This document shows positions 60,497 to 64,000 of a stretch of DNA of 64,000 nucleotides, piece by piece. The notes below the pieces were generated by a model. The model had not been told where the DNA came from, made no database searches, and saw only the letters and a list, made by a program, of their open reading frames with translations. Numbering within the stretch: the first letter of the stretch is position 1; each line of letters starts with the position of its first letter. The DNA lies in the NCBI RefSeq assembly GCF_000242255.2, contig NC_017033.1, positions 2,367,110 through 2,431,109 on the forward strand. Reading direction: 5' to 3'. The translations under genes were made by a program, and so were the position numbers. Origin of the DNA: Frateuria aurantia DSM 6220. GTDB lineage: Bacteria; Pseudomonadota; Gammaproteobacteria; Xanthomonadales; Rhodanobacteraceae.

Positions 60497-61849
60497 TCAA
60501 TAGACGGCGTCACCGCTCTCGAACGCGCCCAGGTCCGGCGCCTTGCCATGGAATGGCCGGCCGATCTCCACCCCCGCATCGATGGCGGCGCTGCCTGCTG
60601 CCAGATGGGCGAAACGGATGCGGGGCAGCGATCCGTCCGCTTGCCGCGGCGCGTCGAGCTCGCCGGCATCCAGACTCTGGAAGTCGTGCCGGTCCAAGCG
60701 GATCGGCAACTGGAAGCTGTTCGCCTGCAGCGTGTTCTGCCGCGGACGGCCCAGATTGGCGACCTCAACCCTGGCACCAAAGCCCAGATTGTTTTTCATG
60801 ACATGCCCGTAGCCCGGCACATCGGTGCGGTTGTCGGCCAGTACCGAAAGCATGTTGAAGTCGGCCCGCCGATTGCCGATGGCCGTATTGTTGAACCAGT
60901 TCTGGCCGCCGACCTGATGATTGGCATAGAAACCGCTGGACAGATTGCCCACCGCCAGCGAGAACTCCACGGTATGGCGCGGCACGGGCTGCGGATAGGG
61001 CTTGCCGTTGGCGCCATAGCCTCCGGCCTTGAAGCCGTTGCCGTCGCCCAGCGGCCGGAAGGCCTGATCATAGCCATTGAAAAACGCCCAGCAGTGATCG
61101 ATGATGACGGCGGCATGGGCATTGATCAGATCGAAACCGTCATCGCTGTTGAACCAGGCCCGACTGCCCTGGATGACATTGCCGGTACCTGCCGCCGAAC
61201 GGGGATGCGCACCGAAACCGTCGATATTGCCGTTGGAGCCGTCATCCAGCCCGCGGTTGTCGTAGGCATCCACATTGCGGACCCGGTTGTCGCTGCCGCT
61301 GACCAGATACCAGCCGATGCCCATGCCGTCATGGATGGACAGTCGGTCGAACAGATTGCGATTGCCGCCCTGCACCCGGAATGCCTCGGACTGGGTATGC
61401 CGGTGCGCAATGGTGATCTGTACATGGATGACCTGGAAGCCGCGGAACACGCAACCATCGCAACGGACCAGAAAGGCCGTCACCCGACGGTCCGATGGGC
61501 GTACCCGCGAAAAGTCGAACACCGGCACCTCGTTCCGATACGCCACATAGGCGATATGCGGCTTGGTGAAGTCATTGACCACGGCATAGATGGCATCCGT
61601 TTCCACGATATCCGACAGATCGGGCCGATAGATGCCGCCCCGGATATACACCGTGTCGCCGGGACTGGCCTGGCGCTGGGCAGCCATCAGGGTCGCCAGC
61701 GGCGCCTGCAGCGTGCCTGCGGAGCCATCCAGGCCATTCGGCGCCACATAGACATCCCTGGCCAGGGCCGGCATGGTCAGGCCGATCCAGCCGGCCAGCA
61801 GCACTCCCAGGCGGGCCGATGCACGGCCGCTGCCGATCCGTCCGCTCAT
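60497..61849 (-). CDS. Exported right-handed parallel beta-helix protein, PL9 pectate-lyase-like
   Basis: This 450-residue protein has a signal peptide (LGVLLAGWIGLTMPALA), then YVAPNGLDGSAGTLQAPLAT and GDTVYIRGGIY, the standard start of PL9 and related parallel beta-helix enzymes. Repeats follow: VFRGFQVIHVQI, NLFDRLSIHDGMG, VIQGSRAWFNSDDGFDLINA and NWFNNTAIGN. The DDGFDL turn suggests calcium binding, as in PL9 lyases. The likely target is pectin or another uronic polysaccharide; the substrate is unproven. The ATG at 61849 follows AAGGTG. Confidence 0.82.
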   Translation of the reverse strand: MSGRIGSGRASARLGVLLAGWIGLTMPALARDVYVAPNGLDGSAGTLQAPLATLMAAQRQASPGDTVYIRGGIYRPDLSDIVETDAIYAVVNDFTKPHIAYVAYRNEVPVFDFSRVRPSDRRVTAFLVRCDGCVFRGFQVIHVQITIAHRHTQSEAFRVQGGNRNLFDRLSIHDGMGIGWYLVSGSDNRVRNVDAYDNRGLDDGSNGNIDGFGAHPRSAAGTGNVIQGSRAWFNSDDGFDLINAHAAVIIDHCWAFFNGYDQAFRPLGDGNGFKAGGYGANGKPYPQPVPRHTVEFSLAVGNLSSGFYANHQVGGQNWFNNTAIGNRRADFNMLSVLADNRTDVPGYGHVMKNNLGFGARVEVANLGRPRQNTLQANSFQLPIRLDRHDFQSLDAGELDAPRQADGSLPRIRFAHLAAGSAAIDAGVEIGRPFHGKAPDLGAFESGDAVY

Positions 61850-62215
61850 GAATACACCTTGCCCGATAGTGAGGAACGCCACAGCTTGGTCGCCAGCCGC
61901 CGGAGCCCCAAGCACTCAGCCATAGCATCCGGCTGCCCATATATGTCCTCATCTTCGCTCAAGACACCATCCTGCTCACGCTCAGCCCGCCCCGAACCAC
62001 GCGGCCTCCGGGGCAGATCGAAACGCAGGATACACATGGCCTCAGGTGATTGGAACCCGTGTCGTACGGAATTAATTTTTGTGCCTGAAAAACATCCAAC
62101 ACACTGTATTTGAAAGATGTTCATGCCACCTAAAACACTCTCGAAGAGGTCCTGACATCATTGAAGCGAGCACCGTCCAACCGTATATTCGGCTCTCGAA
62201 TCACGAGCCTTTGAC
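61850..62215. other. 366-base gap between divergent beta-helix and ybaK genes
   Basis: No gene was found. The part at 62060-62130 is AT-richer (AATTAATTTTTGTGCC, then CACTGTATTTGAAAG) and probably holds the promoters. Confidence 0.5.
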
Positions 62216-62701
62216 ATGACTGACACCCTACTCGAACGACTGGAAGCCAGCCGCCTGACTTTCGAGGTCATCGACTACGCCTACGACGATGGCCGCACCA
62301 CGGACATCGGCCTGCATGCCGCCAGCAGCCTGGGCCAGAGCCAGGACAGCGTGGCCAAGACCCTGGTGGCTGAAATAGACAAGAAGACACCGATATGCCT
62401 GGTCCTGCCGGTGCACCGGAAGCTGGATATGGAGCGCGTCGCGCAACTCGGCGCCGGCCGCAAGGCCCGCCTGATCAACGCCGAAAAATTGACCAAAATG
62501 ACGGGCTTCCTGCCTGGCGGCACCTCGCCGCTGGGACTGTTCGACCACATGCCTGTCATCATCGACAAGGCCCTGCAGCCCCTGGCCACCCTCCACGTCA
62601 ATGGCGGCCGGCGGGGACGTGTGGTGAAAATCGCAGCAGCGGATCTGCAGGCCTTTACCGGTGCCACCTTCGCCGATATCACCCTTGCGGAACCGGATTA
62701 G
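62216..62701 (+). CDS. ybaK: YbaK-type aminoacyl-tRNA deacylase (Cys-tRNA(Pro) type)
   Basis: This 161-residue single-domain protein has FEVIDYAYDDGRTTDIGLHA, SVAKTLVAEIDKKTPICLVL, PVHRKLDMERVAQLGAGRKA and MTGFLPGGTSPLG. The lysine in the SVAKTLV region and the GGTSP loop are the active-site features of YbaK/ProXp enzymes, which hydrolyse mischarged Cys-tRNA(Pro). The length and motifs are normal. Confidence 0.92.
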   Translation: MTDTLLERLEASRLTFEVIDYAYDDGRTTDIGLHAASSLGQSQDSVAKTLVAEIDKKTPICLVLPVHRKLDMERVAQLGAGRKARLINAEKLTKMTGFLPGGTSPLGLFDHMPVIIDKALQPLATLHVNGGRRGRVVKIAAADLQAFTGATFADITLAEPD

Positions 62702-63005
62702 TCATGGCTGGACACGGCAAGCGGACCCCGGCCGGCGGCACGCCTTCGACAGCACCGACGGGTCACTGGGCACCAGTGGCAGCGTGACCTGCCAGTTCCA
62801 GCGCCAGAGCGCGCTGCCAGATGTGCAGGATGCCTGGCACTCCGCGGCATGGCGGGAAGCCACCTGAGTCGGGCCGGAATCCGCTTGAGCCATCCATCTC
62901 ACACGGCAGGAAATGACCGCTCTCCGTCACCCGACCATGCCCACCTCCCCTGCGACGCCTGCTGCATCAGCCGGTATCCATCGCCGTATCACTCCGGACA
63001 CGCCC
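62702..63005. other. 304-base gap
   Basis: No gene was supported. The open frame that continues upstream of the deformylase-like gene is not conserved-looking. An inverted GGTCAC/GTGACC pair (62760-62789) with a long loop is the only structure seen. Confidence 0.4.
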
Positions 63006-63449
63006 ATGTCTCGAACCATCTTTCTTCTGTCCAGTCCGGTCATGCGGCAACCCTGCCGCGAGATCAGCGACTTCGGCCCAGAGCTGCAACAGCGCATCCG
63101 GGCAGTGCACGCCTGCATGGTCCGGCATCGCGAGCATGCGCTCTCCGCCAATCAGGCCGGCTTTGCGGACAGCATGGTACTGGTCAACACCTCGCCAGAC
63201 ATGGATGAAAGCACTCTGCAGGTCTTTATCAATCCGCGCATCATTTCCAGCTCGTCCACCCAGCACCTGTTCACGGAGTCCTGCCCCTCCGAACCAGGCA
63301 AGCTCCGCCAGCGCCGCCGCGCCATCGAGGTGGTGATCCACTATCAGGATGCTCGCGGCGCCGGTCATACCGTCATCGCCCGGAACGATCTGGCCGTCTA
63401 TCTGCAGCACACCATGGAGCATCTGGTATCGGACCTTGCGCCCGCCTGA
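63006..63449 (+). CDS. Degenerate peptide-deformylase-like protein
   Basis: This 147-residue protein keeps the deformylase layout: motif I ALSANQAGF (45-53, for GxGLAAxQ), a motif II cysteine Cys93 in ESCPS (for EGCLS), and motif III LQHTMEHL (for QHExDHL). Metal ligands Cys93, His135 and His139 are kept, but the catalytic Glu is Thr136 and the next acid is Glu138. It would bind metal but probably not deformylate. The start is uncertain; an ATG at 62937 is also in frame. Confidence 0.65.
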   Translation: MSRTIFLLSSPVMRQPCREISDFGPELQQRIRAVHACMVRHREHALSANQAGFADSMVLVNTSPDMDESTLQVFINPRIISSSSTQHLFTESCPSEPGKLRQRRRAIEVVIHYQDARGAGHTVIARNDLAVYLQHTMEHLVSDLAPA

Positions 63450-63558
63450 TCCTCAGCTTTCAGCGCCTCCGCTGAAGCAGTACCGTCGGCGGACCAGGAT
63501 CGCGCCTGCCTCGGCCGCTTTTCTCGACCCGCCCCTTGCTCAGTCGCACCCCCAGTCC

Positions 63559-64000
63559 ATGAATCCAGGCCACCACGCCAGCGAAAGCATCCGCCGGATC
63601 CGCAACCAGGTCATCATCAAGAGCAATGACCTGATTCAGGCTTCGAACTATCGCCTGTCCTTCCAGCAATACAAATTTGCCAAATATTGCATCGCCATGC
63701 TGACCCAGGCCGGCCAGCGCCGACTTGAGATCGATACCCGCGAATATTGTCAGGCGATCGGTCTGTCGCTGCAGACCGTCAATTACCGGTCCATCCAGCA
63801 GGCGACCCTGAAGCTGCCCGACATTCGCATCGTCAGCCATGTGGACGGCATGGAGAAGCGCTCGAAGATCATCGATACCGTCGCCATCCATGACCATCAC
63901 CGTATCGATGTGCAGCTGTCCGAGGAATTCTCTTCGCAGATATTCTTCGTGCCACCGCCTTACACCCGCTACCGCTTCGTCAATATCGCCTTTCTCAGCA
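63559..64000 (+). CDS. Replication initiator protein, Rep_3/RepB-like (cut by window end)
   Basis: The frame opens MNPGHHASESIRRIRNQVII and is open for 147 codons to the right edge. SNDLIQASNYRLSFQQYKFA, then YCIAMLTQAGQ, EYCQAIGLSLQTVNYRSIQQ and IDVQLSEEFSSQI resemble the N-terminal winged helix of theta-plasmid Rep_3 initiators (NxLIxAxYxLS start). Such a protein binds iterons of a plasmid origin, or survives from an integrated plasmid. The C-terminal half and any iterons are outside the window. I could not see iterons upstream. Confidence 0.6.
   Translation, partial: MNPGHHASESIRRIRNQVIIKSNDLIQASNYRLSFQQYKFAKYCIAMLTQAGQRRLEIDTREYCQAIGLSLQTVNYRSIQQATLKLPDIRIVSHVDGMEKRSKIIDTVAIHDHHRIDVQLSEEFSSQIFFVPPPYTRYRFVNIAFLS

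Overview
The window is high-GC DNA, apparently chromosomal, from a gammaproteobacterium. Gene content and order (purEK beside a Trm112-like gene, petABC-sspB, miaB-phoH-ybeY-corC, a DUF4105 gene, a pilin followed by large membrane glycosyltransferase-like proteins) suggest Xanthomonadales, most likely Rhodanobacteraceae. Two quinone-linked PQQ glucose dehydrogenases and a membrane GMC-type dehydrogenase with a triheme cytochrome fit an incompletely oxidising, acid-forming relative such as Frateuria. The family and genus are inferred from content and were not tested by any search.

Layout. 1-16 kb is ordinary core: purine synthesis (purE, purK), NAD synthesis (nadC), cytochrome bc1 (petABC), the ClpXP adaptor SspB, a DegS-like periplasmic protease, a lytic transglycosylase, miaB, the phoH-ybeY-corC RNA/ion cluster and corA. 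16-24 kb carries an S9 peptidase, a type IV pilin and two tandem GT-C/TPR membrane proteins; most of the pilin and the first GT-C gene look lower in GC than their surroundings. 24-30 kb has a ferredoxin-reductase-like flavoprotein, an MHYT-GGDEF-EAL protein and envelope proteins. At 30 kb a fluoride riboswitch precedes a 20-codon ORF that overlaps the crcB start.

30.8-43.3 kb is accessory. It holds a DUF2778 (Tlde1-like) L,D-transpeptidase toxin candidate with an overlapping two-helix membrane gene and a second paralogue of that gene, a decayed barstar-like fragment, and a redox-gene island. The island has an AraC regulator and an SDR operon (one SDR with an in-frame amber codon), a flavin reductase, an HxlR/qorB-type pair and a LysR/NmrA-type pair. 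It ends in IS3 and IS256 remnants and a tRNA-Ser(UGA). Upstream of that tRNA lie four truncated tRNA-Ser copies at an exact 223-bp period.

44.7-54.8 kb is a periplasmic sugar/polyol oxidation region: a GMC dehydrogenase complex and two divergent membrane PQQ glucose dehydrogenases, all of which would pass electrons to the quinone pool or respiratory chain. 54.9-60.3 kb has a 5'-truncated MDR oxidoreductase joined to an unrecognised gene, then a peroxiredoxin / DsbD-like / ECF sigma / NrsF anti-sigma operon. 60.5-64 kb has a parallel beta-helix (pectate-lyase-like) protein, a YbaK deacylase, a degenerate peptide-deformylase-like protein, and the start of a Rep_3-type replication initiator cut by the window edge.

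Many long open frames antisense to real genes are high-GC shadows and were left out. All family assignments come from reading motifs; no database search was possible.
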